A DNA stretch of 37,127 bases from Trichosphaerium sp. ATCC 40318 (Eukaryota; Discosea; Flabellinia; Trichosidae). The notes under the pieces were generated by a model. That model was not told the origin of the DNA, ran no database searches, and worked only from the letters and a program-made list of their open reading frames with translations. This document shows, piece after piece, positions 10,877 to 21,245 of this stretch; position 1 is the first letter of the stretch; every line of letters starts with the position of its first letter. The stretch spans positions 1-37,127 of the forward strand of contig JALMLS010000177.1 in NCBI GenBank assembly GCA_038496445.1, written 5' to 3'. The translations under genes and the position numbers were made by a program.

Positions 10877-12147
10877 ATGAGGTAGTAAATCGTAAAGTGA
10901 ATACTTTGCAATTATTGTTGTCTACTGTGGGTTCTTGAGAATTATTTGCAACGAACGAATAACCTTTAAATCTGTACTAGAAGACTAAAGACGAGATTAA
11001 GTACTCGGTTTGCGTACCTATTGAATTGATGTAATTCACGGAATAAGTAAATCACATCGGGTCAATTCGACTTGCTGGTTTCAAACTTCTTAGGTAGTCG
11101 AACGAGTTTTGGATAAACAACAGCTTTTCAATGACAGTTTATTGATGAGTGCACAACATATGCAGCACAAGACCCGGGACATTTACGTAAACATAGTATT
11201 GAGTGTTTACGTGGTTATCAATAATTTATTGATAGTGTAGTTTGACAAAGAAACTCTTTTTTTTTTTGTACAGTTTTTGCCTCGAGAAAAGCAATTTATT
11301 GTCTCCGCCGAATAAACCCAGTGGAATCGCTCATCTTGAAATTTGTAAGTTCTTTCCTTGGATGGAATAGCCACCTACAAAAATCATTGAGAACATAAAC
11401 AAAACAACTCAATGGAAATCAGAAGACAGGAGGAAGAAAATAAGGTTCAAGTCTGTACATGTCCGAGAAAAAAAAAAAAAGAACCACCTGTCGTACCCAA
11501 CGTATATACAATAAAAAAGAGTTCCTAACTCTTTGAATATATCTGATACCCACAAGTAATTGAAGGGAGAAAAGACATCAAAGAAAAAAGGGATAATACG
11601 AGTGAACGTAACCCAAAAAGTAACAATAATAAACATATTCTTTACTATTGTAAAAGGAGCTAATGTCCCTAGAATTTACGGTAAACAAGCAATATGAAAA
11701 AATCTTTTTTATCATACCTCTACTAGTAGGTGTTTTTGTCTTGTGTGCAATAGTAAAAGACCAATAAAAAGGGCCTTTAATGAGCATGCAGCTGAAAAAA
11801 TCAAAAACTTGAAAAAGACTTCCCTAAGAGAAGAAAAACGTCAGAAGATTGTTATGTTAATGGCGTATCATCCACAAAAATATGGTACCACTACAATCCA
11901 CCACATCGTGCTATGTCTTCCCCCACTTCCAGCAGTTTGTACAATGACCGTAAGGACCCTCATTATTATCACCTATTAGAAAAAAGTTAAAACCAAAACA
12001 TGTTCAATGAAATCTGTCAAAGTTTGACACATTGTTTTCTTATTTTTTTCTTACCAAAATGACATTTACTTTCTCGCGTAACCCCATTTTTTTCAAGTAA
12101 GTCCATCCGCAAGCCAATAGAACAACTAGCGAGAAGAAAAATATTTC
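10877..12147 (+). repeat. Left arm of 1.27-kb inverted repeat
   Basis: The arm is complementary to 12621-13893. The outer end reads atgaggtagtaaat (right arm: atttactacctcat) and the inner end aagaaaaatatttc. Differences are few: an A/T change near 10893, one G near 11040 and one T in the T-run at 11257. The outer edge coincides, within a few bases, with the end of the 10.9-kb direct repeat. No TSD or transposase is evident. Coding-like exons are in the arm, so this looks like a duplicated genomic fragment rather than a simple foldback element. Confidence 0.93.
11274..11990 (+). pseudogene. Receptor-like membrane protein fragment in left arm
   Basis: On the plus strand I see exon-like pieces: FLPREKQFIVSAE at 11274, INPVESLILKF ending at a gtaagt donor near 11344, PPTKIIENINKTTQW from 11370, then ELMSLEFTVNKQYEK leading into a hydrophobic helix (FFIIPLLVGVFVLCAIV, about 11705-11752). 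A basic juxtamembrane segment (RPIKRAFNEH) and a polar tail ending ..SSLYNDRKDPHYYHLLEKS follow, with the stop at 11988-11990. The frame jumps by one base after the helix (A4 run at 11755) and again near 11815. It resembles the end of a single-pass receptor with an extracellular, TM and cytoplasmic part, now frame-broken. An exact reverse copy is at 12778-13494. Confidence 0.4.
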
Positions 12148-12620
12148 GGTCAATGTGGACTGTGTGGTATTCGATTTTTTACAAGTGCTCAATGAGGTAC
12201 TAAAGCAAATTTATGATTTTATTTTTTCTGTCACTTATGACTGTTGTGGATTCCTACGATAGTTTCTACTGACTGATTACATTTAGTTCTAAACTAAGTA
12301 AGGATATGATGAGAATGCATTGGCTCTTCACTGCTGTTATGTACTCTAAAACAGCTTGGCTTCTTAGTGCTTCAGTAATGAGCTTTTTTGGGCATTACAT
12401 TTGTTGTTGACGTTGAAATTTTAGATACACTATTATTTTCTGGAGATTTATGGTTCTGCGTATGGCTGGGATTTTTTAAACGTTCTTCTACTGATGTACG
12501 CACTGAAAATTCTTTGGCATTTTGAGTTTCTTGCCTTTTTTTTGTCATCAATGGGTACACTGAGTGTACAGCCTTGATGGGATTTTTGACTCATAGATAT
12601 TTATGTATTGTAGGATTCAT
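12148..12620. other. Spacer of the inverted repeat
   Basis: This is 473 bp present once. On the minus strand, 12574-12372 is an open hydrophilic segment (ETQNAKEFSVRTSVEERLK, later NVMPKKAHY and stop) with an AG acceptor just upstream, which could be a last exon. A second minus-strand exon crosses the spacer/left-arm junction, reading from about 12200 to 12056: STLTE, then IFFFSLVVLLACGWTYL, another transmembrane-like helix. The spacer therefore also looks like receptor-type coding DNA, not like a transposon core. Confidence 0.4.
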
Positions 12621-13893
12621 GAAATATTTTTCTTCTCGCTAGTTGTTCTATTGGCTTGCGGATGGACTTACTTGAAAAAAATGGGGTTACGCGAGAAAGT
12701 AAATGTCATTTTGGTAAGAAAAAAATAAGAAAACAATGTGTCAAACTTTGACAGATTTCATTGAACATGTTTTGGTTTTAACTTTTTTCTAATAGGTGAT
12801 AATAATGAGGGTCCTTACGGTCATTGTACAAACTGCTGGAAGTGGGGGAAGACATAGCACGATGTGGTGGATTGTAGTGGTACCATATTTTTGTGGATGA
12901 TACGCCATTAACATAACAATCTTCTGACGTTTTTCTTCTCTTAGGGAAGTCTTTTTCAAGTTTTTGATTTTTTCAGCTGCATGCTCATTAAAGGCCCTTT
13001 TTATTGGTCTTTTACTATTGCACACAAGACAAAAACACCTACTAGTAGAGGTATGATAAAAAAGATTTTTTCATATTGCTTGTTTACCGTAAATTCTAGG
13101 GACATTAGCTCCTTTTACAATAGTAAAGAATATGTTTATTATTGTTACTTTTTGGGTTACGTTCACTCGTATTATCCCTTTTTTCTTTGATGTCTTTTCT
13201 CCCTTCAATTACTTGTGGGTATCAGATATATTCAAAGAGTTAGGAACTCTTTTTTATTGTATATACGTTGGGTACGACAGGTGGTTCTTTTTTTTTTTTT
13301 CTCGGACATGTACAGACTTGAACCTTATTTTCTTCCTCCTGTCTTCTGATTTCCATTGAGTTGTTTTGTTTATGTTCTCAATGATTTTTGTAGGTGGCTA
13401 TTCCATCCAAGGAAAGAACTTACAAATTTCAAGATGAGCGATTCCACTGGGTTTATTCGGCGGAGACAATAAATTGCTTTTCTCGAGGCAAAAACTGTAC
13501 AAAAAAAAAAAAGAGTTTCTTTGTCAAACTACACTATCAATAAATTATTGATAACCACGTAAACACTCAATACTATGTTTACGTAAATGTCCCGGGTCTT
13601 GTGCTGCATATGTTGTGCACTCATCAATAAACTGTCATTGAAAAGCTGTTGTTTATCCAAAACTCGTTCGACTACCTAAGAAGTTTGAAACCAGCAAGTC
13701 GAATTGACCCGATGTGATTTACTTATTCCCGTGAATTACATCAATTCAATAGGTACGCAAACCGAGTACTTAATCTCGTCTTTAGTCTTCTAGTACAGAT
13801 TTAAAGGTTATTCGTTCGTTGCAAATAATTCTCAAGAACCCACAGTAGACAACAATAATTGCAAAGTATTCACTTAACGATTTACTACCTCAT
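12621..13893 (-). repeat. Right arm of 1.27-kb inverted repeat
   Basis: Reverse complement of 10877-12147. It has one extra G near 13729 and one extra base in the A-run at 13501-13512. Its outer end stops at 13893, 14 bp before a TATA-like box that serves the MORN_2 gene, so the arm ends between genes on this side. Confidence 0.93.
12778..13494 (-). pseudogene. Receptor-like membrane protein fragment in right arm
   Basis: Inverted copy of the fragment at 11274-11990, with the same transmembrane helix, the same basic juxtamembrane segment and the same two frame jumps. The two copies face each other tail to tail across the spacer. Because both carry the same lesions, either the lesions came before the inversion-duplication or one arm is an assembly echo of the other. 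Confidence 0.4.
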
Positions 13894-13906
13894 ACTGAAT
13901 TTCATT

Positions 13907-13915
13907 TATATAAAA
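13907..13915 (+). promoter_or_regulatory. TATA-like box of the MORN_2 gene
   Basis: The sequence tatataaaa lies 77 bp upstream of the chosen ATG at 13992 and 14 bp outside the inverted repeat. Transcription would be expected to begin around 13940. The call rests on motif and spacing only. Confidence 0.45.
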
Positions 13916-13991
13916 CTAGTTCCTGAGAAGGAAGCTCTGGCATACTTTAACTTTTTACGGACTGATACGTCTCACTTACGCTTGGAAAGCA

Positions 13992-15282
13992 ATGTCAACA
14001 CAAAACGTACGTGTTTATACACTTAACACTCGCTCACGCATGTAAATAGCCTAGTACCGATGAATCCGAGTATTGCGCCTTGATACGCCTTCCGCTTGAA
14101 ATACAACTCGATATTGCCGATTGCGACTTCGAGGTCTATCTAAAGTGGCCGTTGTTGTCCAAACGTACAGCAACAACCACCCGTTTCGATGAGGAGCTAC
14201 AAAAACACGGCAAATGGCAGAAAAAACCGAAATCAGTGCAACAACACTGGCAGCATGGTAAACGTACCGGAGTGTTCAAAAAATGGAGTAGGATGGGCAA
14301 ATTGCAAGTGCAGTGTAATTACCTCGACGGTGAGTTAGACGGAGAGCACAAGTCGTTCTATAGCAACGGTCGCTTGCAAGAGCAATGGTTTTATGTCAAA
14401 GGTAAAAAGGACGGCGAACATACGCTTTTTGAGAGGAATGGAAAACTATGGGAGCAATCCTCCTTTTCAAATGATAAACTACACGGGAAACACACTTTTT
14501 ACGCAAGAGGTAAACGTGTAAAAGAGCATAGTTATGTCAACGGAAAGAAAGAAGGAACTGTAAGGGAGTGGTATGAAAATGGTCAGATGTCTCAAGAGTC
14601 CAACTATGTAAGCAACGAATTACATGGTGAGTTCAAGGAATGGCATGCAAACGGTACTCTGGGTCGTGTTGAATTGTATTCCAACAACTTACTTGATGGG
14701 GAGAGCAAGCAGTGGTATGAAAATGGCGCTTTAAGGCTTCATAGTAAATATGTCAATGGCATGCTTGATGGCGAGAGCAAGACATGGTATAAAAACGGTG
14801 ACCAGTTGAGCTATGTTAAACATATTGACAAGAAGTTAATCGAGGACAAAACATGGCATGATAACGGTCAGTTGTATCTTCACTATGTTGCTAGAGATGA
14901 AGTAGAAGGAGATTGTAAGCTCTGGCATAAGAACGGTCAGCTATCTTCACAAAGTGCTTATGCCAACGATGAACTTGAAGGTGAGTACCAAGAGTGGCAT
15001 TCTAATGGACAGATAGCTGCATTCTATAATTACAAAAATGGTAAATTTGATGGTGAGGCGAGACAGTGGCATGCTAATGGTCAGTTGTCATTACATTGCT
15101 ATTATGCGAATGACAGAAGGCATGGAGATTACAAGGAGTTCTCTGCAAACGGCGATATGATACGGGAGCACAAATTTGATAGCACGTGTTTGGATCTAGC
15201 CATGGAGTTCGAACCAGTATCTATTTGGCCAAATTATTGTCACAGCCCTATAAACCAGCCTAAAAAGACATTGGGTCAATAA
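13992..15282 (+). CDS. F-box-like protein with 13 MORN_2 repeats
   Basis: Exon 1 is 13992-14006 (MSTQN), intron 14007-14049 (gtacgt..aaatag), exon 2 14050-15282; 415 residues. I chose this start because the long open frame has no ATG upstream of LIRLPLEIQLDIA; splicing supplies one in phase and a TATA box precedes it. Residues ~16-50 (LPLEIQLDIADCDF..WPLLSK) resemble a degenerate F-box. From ~70 on, about 13 repeats of ~23 residues follow the pattern G.ldGe.k.WyeNGql, the MORN_2 (YwqK-like) repeat, for instance DGESKQWYENGALR and EGEYQEWHSNGQIA. Such proteins occur in bacteria, giant viruses and some invertebrates; the repeats are presumed protein- or lipid-binding scaffolds. With the F-box it could recruit targets to a ubiquitin ligase. 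No frame damage. Present once in the window. Confidence 0.85.
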
Positions 15283-15456
15283 ATCATGTTTAATAAACTG
15301 TTACGTTCAGTACTACGCCTTGCACTAAGTGTAATAAACCCTGCAATGATCAAGCTACGCTTGTTAATGTTACAAAAAGGTTAGTCTACTCGCATAATCG
15401 CTAAAAACAAGATATGCACTTTGGAGTCTCTTCACACGTCCTCTTATAAGTATTCA

Positions 15457-15547
15457 ATGAATCCAATCCTCGATACTTCTCGTCAACGTATCCTTACACT
15501 AGAGTTACATGCAGCTTTGTTCAAGGAAACTGGTCAGTTGTTGCGAG
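15457..15547 (+). other. Short open segment ended by the hAT insertion
   Basis: The ATG at 15457 opens NPILDTSRQRILTLE..GQLLRV. Without the hAT element the frame would close right after the insertion point (..cga gtt taa), giving 31 residues. It may be the last exon of an unseen transcript or chance. There is no homology clue. Confidence 0.15.
15540..15547. repeat. 8-bp target site duplication, left
   Basis: gttgcgag, repeated perfectly at 16621-16628 on the other side of the hAT-like element. Confidence 0.85.
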
Positions 15548-16620
15548 TAGAGGTGGCAAATACCGGTCCGATACCGGTCCGGTTTCAATATATTGGTTTT
15601 CGGTCCGTAACCGGTCCGTGATTTAGAACAAGAGCAGTATTCATTCAGTGAACATAAGAGTTGTTGGCTTCTTTTTGAACCACTGACTTTATTTTGAATA
15701 AAAGTAAGTAGCCTGAAACGCCTTAAAATTGAGAGTTCTACACATAGAGTGGTTGAAGGCCCTCAATCAGCCCGTTTTAACAAAATTACTGTTTAGCGGT
15801 AAAAAAAGGTAACCGCTACTTTTTTTGTCAAAATGTGCCTGTGGTGACGTTATTTTGACATTTGAAAATCACGTGCTGTTAGCTACTTTCTACACTTTCA
15901 CCCGAACATCTTTTTATCACTTTGTGCGCGTAGAGCAATATATCAAGTGCATTACTTACGCGAAATAATAGTATCTAAACTATTTTAGGTGTATTAGATG
16001 AAAAGGCTTTTGTGTGAACAACAGAGAGAACAGGACTGGTTTGGAGGAAGACTAACGTCTCGGTGGCTCTAACGCAACACACGAGTAAGTGTTTATCTCT
16101 TGAACATACATTTACAAGTGGTATTTATGCAGGAAAAAGGATCCTCAAATTTGTTTTTCAAATAAATTCAGTTTTAGTATCAAAAAGTTTCGCCTTTGAT
16201 TGGGCGGGGAAGGGGGTGATCGTTGCTTGCCATCAATGTTTCTGTGCTTGTCATGCTATGATAATCCTTAAATTTGGTTGGTCAGCAAAGTTCCTCAAAC
16301 GCCTGGAATTCTATGGAATATACAGACATGAAAAAAAAAAAGTGGTGATATTCAAACCTGCCACAAAAAGTGTACAGCCACCTTATGTGCATGCACACAG
16401 TGAGTAGGTCAATAGATGGAGGTTCTGAGATTTTGTGACAGGGACCGTTTGGACCGATAAAAATCCAAGGGAGTACCCTTTGACAAAAGTCCCTTTTTCG
16501 GCTATTTTTCCGATTTTCCAAGGGTACTCCCTTTGACAGCGGACCGTTTGGACCGTTTACGGACCGGGCTTTTGCGTTTCGGTCCGGAACCGGTTCGGAC
16601 CGGTATTTCTGCCATCTCTA
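15548..16620. mobile_element. Non-autonomous hAT-like element (1,073 bp)
   Basis: The terminal inverted repeats begin tagaggtggc (left) and tagagatggc (right, reverse complement) and continue into taccggtccg. The flanks are a perfect 8-bp duplication, gttgcgag. A tagaggtggc-type end with an 8-bp TSD is the hallmark of hAT superfamily elements. Subterminal copies of accggtccg cluster at both ends (15560-15620 and 16535-16610), as expected for transposase binding sites. No transposase is encoded; the open frame at 16063-16407 has no recognisable content. Mobilisation would need a hAT transposase elsewhere in the genome. Confidence 0.88.
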
Positions 16621-16628
16621 GTTGCGAG
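16621..16628. repeat. 8-bp target site duplication, right
   Basis: gttgcgag, the partner of 15540-15547. Confidence 0.85.
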
Positions 16629-16662
16629 TTTAAGCCACAAATGTTAAGCAGATAATTGAGCA

Positions 16663-16692
16663 AGGTCGTAGCTCACTGGTTAGGCAAGCTAT
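16663..16692 (+). other. tRNA-5'-half-like sequence (A-box)
   Basis: ggtcgtagctcactggttag resembles the D-arm/A-box of a tRNA. No B-box or acceptor-stem closure follows, so it is not a tRNA gene. It may be a truncated tRNA-derived SINE or chance. The remaining sequence up to the PARP start at 16800 shows nothing else. Confidence 0.2.
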
Positions 16693-16799
16693 CCATTCTC
16701 CGTTTTCATAAAAACAATTTTTGCTTTAACTAAGACAATGTGCTGCTTACCCTTCACATATCTTTAGATAACAAAAATCTTTTCGTATCAGTAACCCTC

Positions 16800-19700
16800 A
16801 TGAGTAGTAGGGAGTACAAAAAAAAAGGAACTGGAGGTACGTATTGTATTTAATACATCATTCAGAACGGTTTAGAAACTGCTCGGTCTACTGTAAAAAA
16901 ACGTGACCCACGTGTTGTAAAACAAAAAAAGGGCCAAGGTAAATCGTTGTTCTTGTAAAACAAGATAGTGAATACTCACCGACGCTTAGAAGCTCGAAAG
17001 TCAGTACAAAATAACGTGGTTATCAAATCAAGCGTATGTGTTAACCTAACAGATACGAGATTATCTAGAGTGTTTAAACTCAAGGCGAATCGAATGATGT
17101 CTTTTCGAGCATGTGACTTCCAAATTGAGGAACAGTAAGTCTATCTTTACTTTTTATTCTCAATTTAATTTGATAGAGAACAAATCAAAGGGGTGTCATT
17201 TCTATGCACGGTATATTAGGCTTTTGGATTGTTTTGAATAAAAACAGCCTCTTTAGGCGCGATCTAAGAACAACGCAGTGCATACCAGGTTGATTAAACT
17301 GAAGAAACTGCCCAAACATTTAGAACTTACCTGTGCTTTCAAAATTGACCGCGTAGACACTTCTGCATTTGAGTAAGTTAATTGTTTGAATACTTATCGA
17401 TGATGTTGTTTTTTAAGCTGGAAACCGCTTGAAATTAAGTACTCAGTTGCTATTACTATCATCAAAGGAGAACTGATACTCTCTGGTTTTAAGAAAGATA
17501 TTTCTCACTGCAGACAATATTTGGAAGCAAATATGGTTACAACGTCAATCAAAGCACGTGTTAACTTTTATCAAGATACTGACTTACTTTCTTATGTAAG
17601 ATTCATATTTTGCTACAAGGTGAAAGAATATTGTCGCTCAAGAATGCAATAAAACAGATAATACAACAAAACAAAGGTATTTAGTAAACATCTCATTCTT
17701 TACAAAGCAATGCTAGTTGCTTGGAAATTAAAGAAGACAAAACTGTTTCTTGTTGGACTTAGGGTTGGTGTCGCAGCAGCAACGAACAGTATCGAGAAAT
17801 ACTTAGATTCAAGGATTACAAGAGCGATAATAACACCAAACCAACATGAACTTGAAGTTGCTTGTTATTTTCATAGTACGTTTTTTGTGGGCACATGATT
17901 CTGTTTTTTTTACAAGTTTGTTAGAATTTATCATTTCAAAGTTTAATGTACACGTGACTATAAATAAGACCATAATGATAGAAGGTAACCCATACGATTT
18001 ACTTACTTTTTTGTTCAGCGATACTGATTTTGTCTAGGGTTTTCTTCTCAGGAGGTGGATTCAGCTGTCAAACATTATAAAAAAAGAATGTCACAAATTA
18101 GAAAAGTACTCCTTTTCAATGGATATTGTTTTTTTGCTTACTATGTCTGTAGTATGACTATCCTCCTTACAAAGTTAAGTTTGTAAAGAAATATCTTAAG
18201 GGTGTTGATATTATAAGATATGGTAGTGATTATCTAGTTCTTCATGGCACTAAAAAAGACATACAACAAAAAAAAAAGAAGATTGATGAGTTCTCCAAAA
18301 ACACCACGCTCAGGACACTTGACATAAAAATACGGAATGACCTACACAACAAACTCATCTTAAAGGTATGGAATTTGTAATTGCTAGCGTATTAAAGAAA
18401 TTGCTTACCAGGAGCTTAAACGTGTAAAAAAGCACGTGTTAGCACGTGCTGAAGCTGTAATCATTAGAAAATCTTTGACCAAAGGTACGCAGCAAACAAC
18501 GTTTACAATCACACTAATATTGTCAACAAGATACATGGCATGTAGAAGTAATAGGCAATGTAGTTCTTGTTTCCTCGCTTGTTATACAGGATTACTCCTT
18601 TCGCTCACAACAAGTCCCTCTTACACGGAATCAGTCTTTCGAGATGTGGTGTCTAATGAAAGATAGGAAAATATTAAATAAGAACAGCCCTGATTTCTCA
18701 CAAGTAAACCTTGCTCTGGAGAGTAAAGGCTTAACAATAACTGGTCTAGGCAAAGCAGTTGGTATGCAAGCGTATTTATTTATAGCTTGGTTCACTTAAT
18801 TGCCCAATAGATAACACAGTGGAAGTAGTAAAGAAACTAACATCTGTTAAAACTAGCAAGCGTTCTCTTTTATCAACAGAAGCTTTCTTAGTGAAGGTTT
18901 CTCAAGCATCTCTTGAGAAGATTGCTATAGAATATTGTGTACATGTATCTTTTTTCCTTGAAACACGTGCGACTACTAATTAATTAACTCACATGTTACA
19001 CGTTAATGATTGAGTTAGAACCATTTCGCATAACAATAACAGGCTTATCACAAGGCATCAAGCGGCTTAATAGAGAGCTCAACACTATTTTAAAATCAAG
19101 GGATATTCTTGAGCAGCATATAAAAGTCACAGAAGGAACTGCTGAACTTTTTCAAAAGAATAAAGGTATTAGAACAAATTAATTAATGCTGTTAATGCAT
19201 ATTCACTTTGTTTTGCAGATTTTAAGAAGCTATGGGAAGGATATAAAGTATTAACATTTGTGACACCTGCTTTGGACACTGTCAGATCGAACTTAGAACC
19301 GAATAAATTGCTGTTTAAAGTATACCGTGGTGATATTTTTGATGAACAAACAGATTGCAAAATAATAGCATCTGGTACTTTATCACAAACAAAAGTTTAA
19401 TAATAACTGCGTATAGGAAGCACTGCACATGAGGATTTGAAAGGATACATTGACTTGGGCTTGGAAACATGTAAAATAAGTGAAGGAGCTCTATTGGTAA
19501 AAGGAGTTCTCGGATATGATGCACGTACAGTCTGTGGAGTAGAAGTGAATGACAACGCATAGGTTATCGTCATCGACATTCCAAACACCATTGAAGCTTT
19601 TCAACAAATGTTCCACAGCCTCCTGAGGTACTTGTTGCTACACTTCTTCAAAGATATTAATTTCCAATACAGGGAAGCTTGTAGTAAGTATTACTCTTTG

Positions 19701-21099
19701 TCTATACTTGCTCTTGGTGCTGGCAAAGGAGGTTTCCATGATGTGACATGTTGCGATGTTATTGTTCGTGTTTGTACTTTCTTCTTGCTTAGCAACAAGT
19801 TTGATATAATTCACCTTGTTGATACAAACCAGAAGGCAGTATCAGCGTTTAAAAAAGCCGTTCAAAAGCATTCAGTAGTACCTTTTCCAATGCAGTGGAA
19901 ATGGGAAGACAACAATGGTCTATATACAAACTATGATGAACCTCTAAACAGCAATATTCAACATCACTTTAAATTGTAAGTGTTTCTTTATATTTTTCTT
20001 ATCTCAGACTGACTATCATAGAATGAAACTAGGTATGTATCCAAGTACCTTTAAATTCTCCTTGCCTGGTGCCACAAACAAGTTCACGTATCATATCAAC
20101 TTTACCAAGATGATACAATGTAACACAACTACAAACAAGCACCGTACTGTAGTGTTTGAATACAAAGATAACAAAGCCAGTTTTCGCTTCAAACGCCATG
20201 AAGAACCAAACCAAGAATTGGTCAGAGTAACGTTGGTTGGTAACATTGATAATGTCAAAGCAGCTGAAATGGACGTTAATGCACTAAAAGAAAGGTATAA
20301 ATCAACCTCATTGCATGTTAAATCAAGCACGACAGCACATATGTTTCCTCACCATTGGAGTAATTTGTCTTTGAGCCTTGTTGAATTGAATAGGTATTGT
20401 GCTCATCATAGTATGAAAGAACTTACTGTATTTAGGCACTCTTATGAGTATCAGAACCTAATGAAAATGATGCATGGTTGCAGTGTTTCAAGTATTCAAA
20501 GGGTACAAAACAAGTATCTTTGGAAAAGATTCAAAAACCAATGTGATTTGGTTTCTGAGAAAAATGGAGGAGATGCAAATGTCAAACGACTATTCCATGG
20601 TACAAGTAGTAACAATCCAAAAAGGATATTCCTAGGAGATGATGGATTTGATGTAAGGTACCTTCTTCTGTCACGTGCTTGAAACGTTTTGCTTAGTTCT
20701 AATATCAAAACACAGGGTAGCGAACAAGGGGCTCCTTGGGAAAGGAATTTACTTTGCAGAAAGAGCAGATTACTCACTTGGTAAGTTTACGCTGTTGTAA
20801 GCTATTTATCACATTAACCATATTTGTCGCTTAGACTATGTTGGACCTTCTATGCAAATGTTTATTGCTGATGGTAGGTTTTTTTTGAAGTTGTTATTGT
20901 TGTAACCTAAACACTTTATTTAGTTATTATTGGCGTTGCTGGTGACGGTTCAAAAGATCTTGTGCGACCTCCTTATAATAGTGCAATTAGTTCTAGATAT
21001 GACTCTTGTACCACTGGCTCACCAAAAGGGAGAATCTACGCTGTATTTGAGAATAGTAGAGCATATCCACACTACCTTGTTACGCTTAATAAAACATAA
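16800..21099 (+). CDS. PARP14-like mono-ADP-ribosyltransferase, full length (copy B)
   Basis: About 22 exons, ~1,104 residues: 16800-16836, 16866-16938, 16993-17134, 17177-17210, 17257-17372, 17418-17557, 17620-17676, 17708-17879, 17917-17984, 18038-18105, 18153-18365, 18412-18484, 18531-18761, 18811-18966, 19019-19165, 19219-19374, 19417-19627, 19673-19975, 20022-20657, 20716-20780, 20835-20873, 20924-21099. N-terminal RRM/KH-like modules (for example ELILSGFKKD) fill residues 1-580. The macro domain is ~605-775, WWE ~775-850 and ART ~950-1100. The catalytic triad His (LFHGT), Tyr (GIYFAE) and Ile (RIYAVFEN) predicts mono-ADP-ribosylation; AYPHYLV matches the family end. Exon 1 joins exon 2 in frame only with one A fewer in its A9 run. 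An in-frame TAG in exon 17 (about 19560) remains unless a 33-nt segment is spliced. Architecture as in animal PARP14/PARP15, stress- and antiviral-linked enzymes. Confidence 0.85.
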
Positions 21100-21245
21100 G
21101 AGAACAATGTAGTCAACTAGTATTTGTGTTATCTCTTTCCGCCTGTAAATACTAACCAAAGTGAACTTTCCTCATGACGAATGTTTGGATATTCAATGTA
21201 GCAATTAAGTCAAGCCATAGTTCATTTGTAATCGATTAGAGTAAA

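Larger units (their letters stand above)
1..10881. repeat. Large direct repeat, copy 1 (left end cut by window)
   Basis: This block matches 18220-29100 almost base for base. The offset moves only from 18219 to 18217, 18218 and 18219 because of single-base indels: two in the first 60 bases, one in an A-run near 3475 and one G near 9633. I saw no substitution. It contains a partial PARP14-like gene, a DNRLRE membrane gene, minus-strand beta-helix exons, an F-box/ZZ/MORN gene and a PA-like gene carrying a MITE. The right edge is sharp: both copies read 'atagaaatgag', then diverge completely. The left edge is beyond the window. It is either a very recent duplication or two haplotypes joined by the assembler. 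Confidence 0.95.

Noticed and set aside
11409-11636. Minus-strand Phe-rich open frame in the inverted repeat (and its mirror at 13132)
   Set aside because: It is the antisense of A-rich exon-like sequence and contains a poly-Phe run from a homopolymer, so it is a shadow.
10877-13893. Foldback transposon
   Set aside because: There is no TSD at the outer ends, and the arms carry exon-like sequence. The copy-2 counterpart is not an empty site, because the sequence does not resume after the repeat.
7282-15282. Integrated giant-virus DNA
   Set aside because: F-box/MORN content is suggestive, but the interspersed intron-rich animal-type genes, shared base composition and absence of viral core genes argue against it.
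16063-16407. 114-codon open frame inside the hAT-like element
   Set aside because: No similarity to a hAT transposase or BED finger is visible, and the element is too short to be autonomous.
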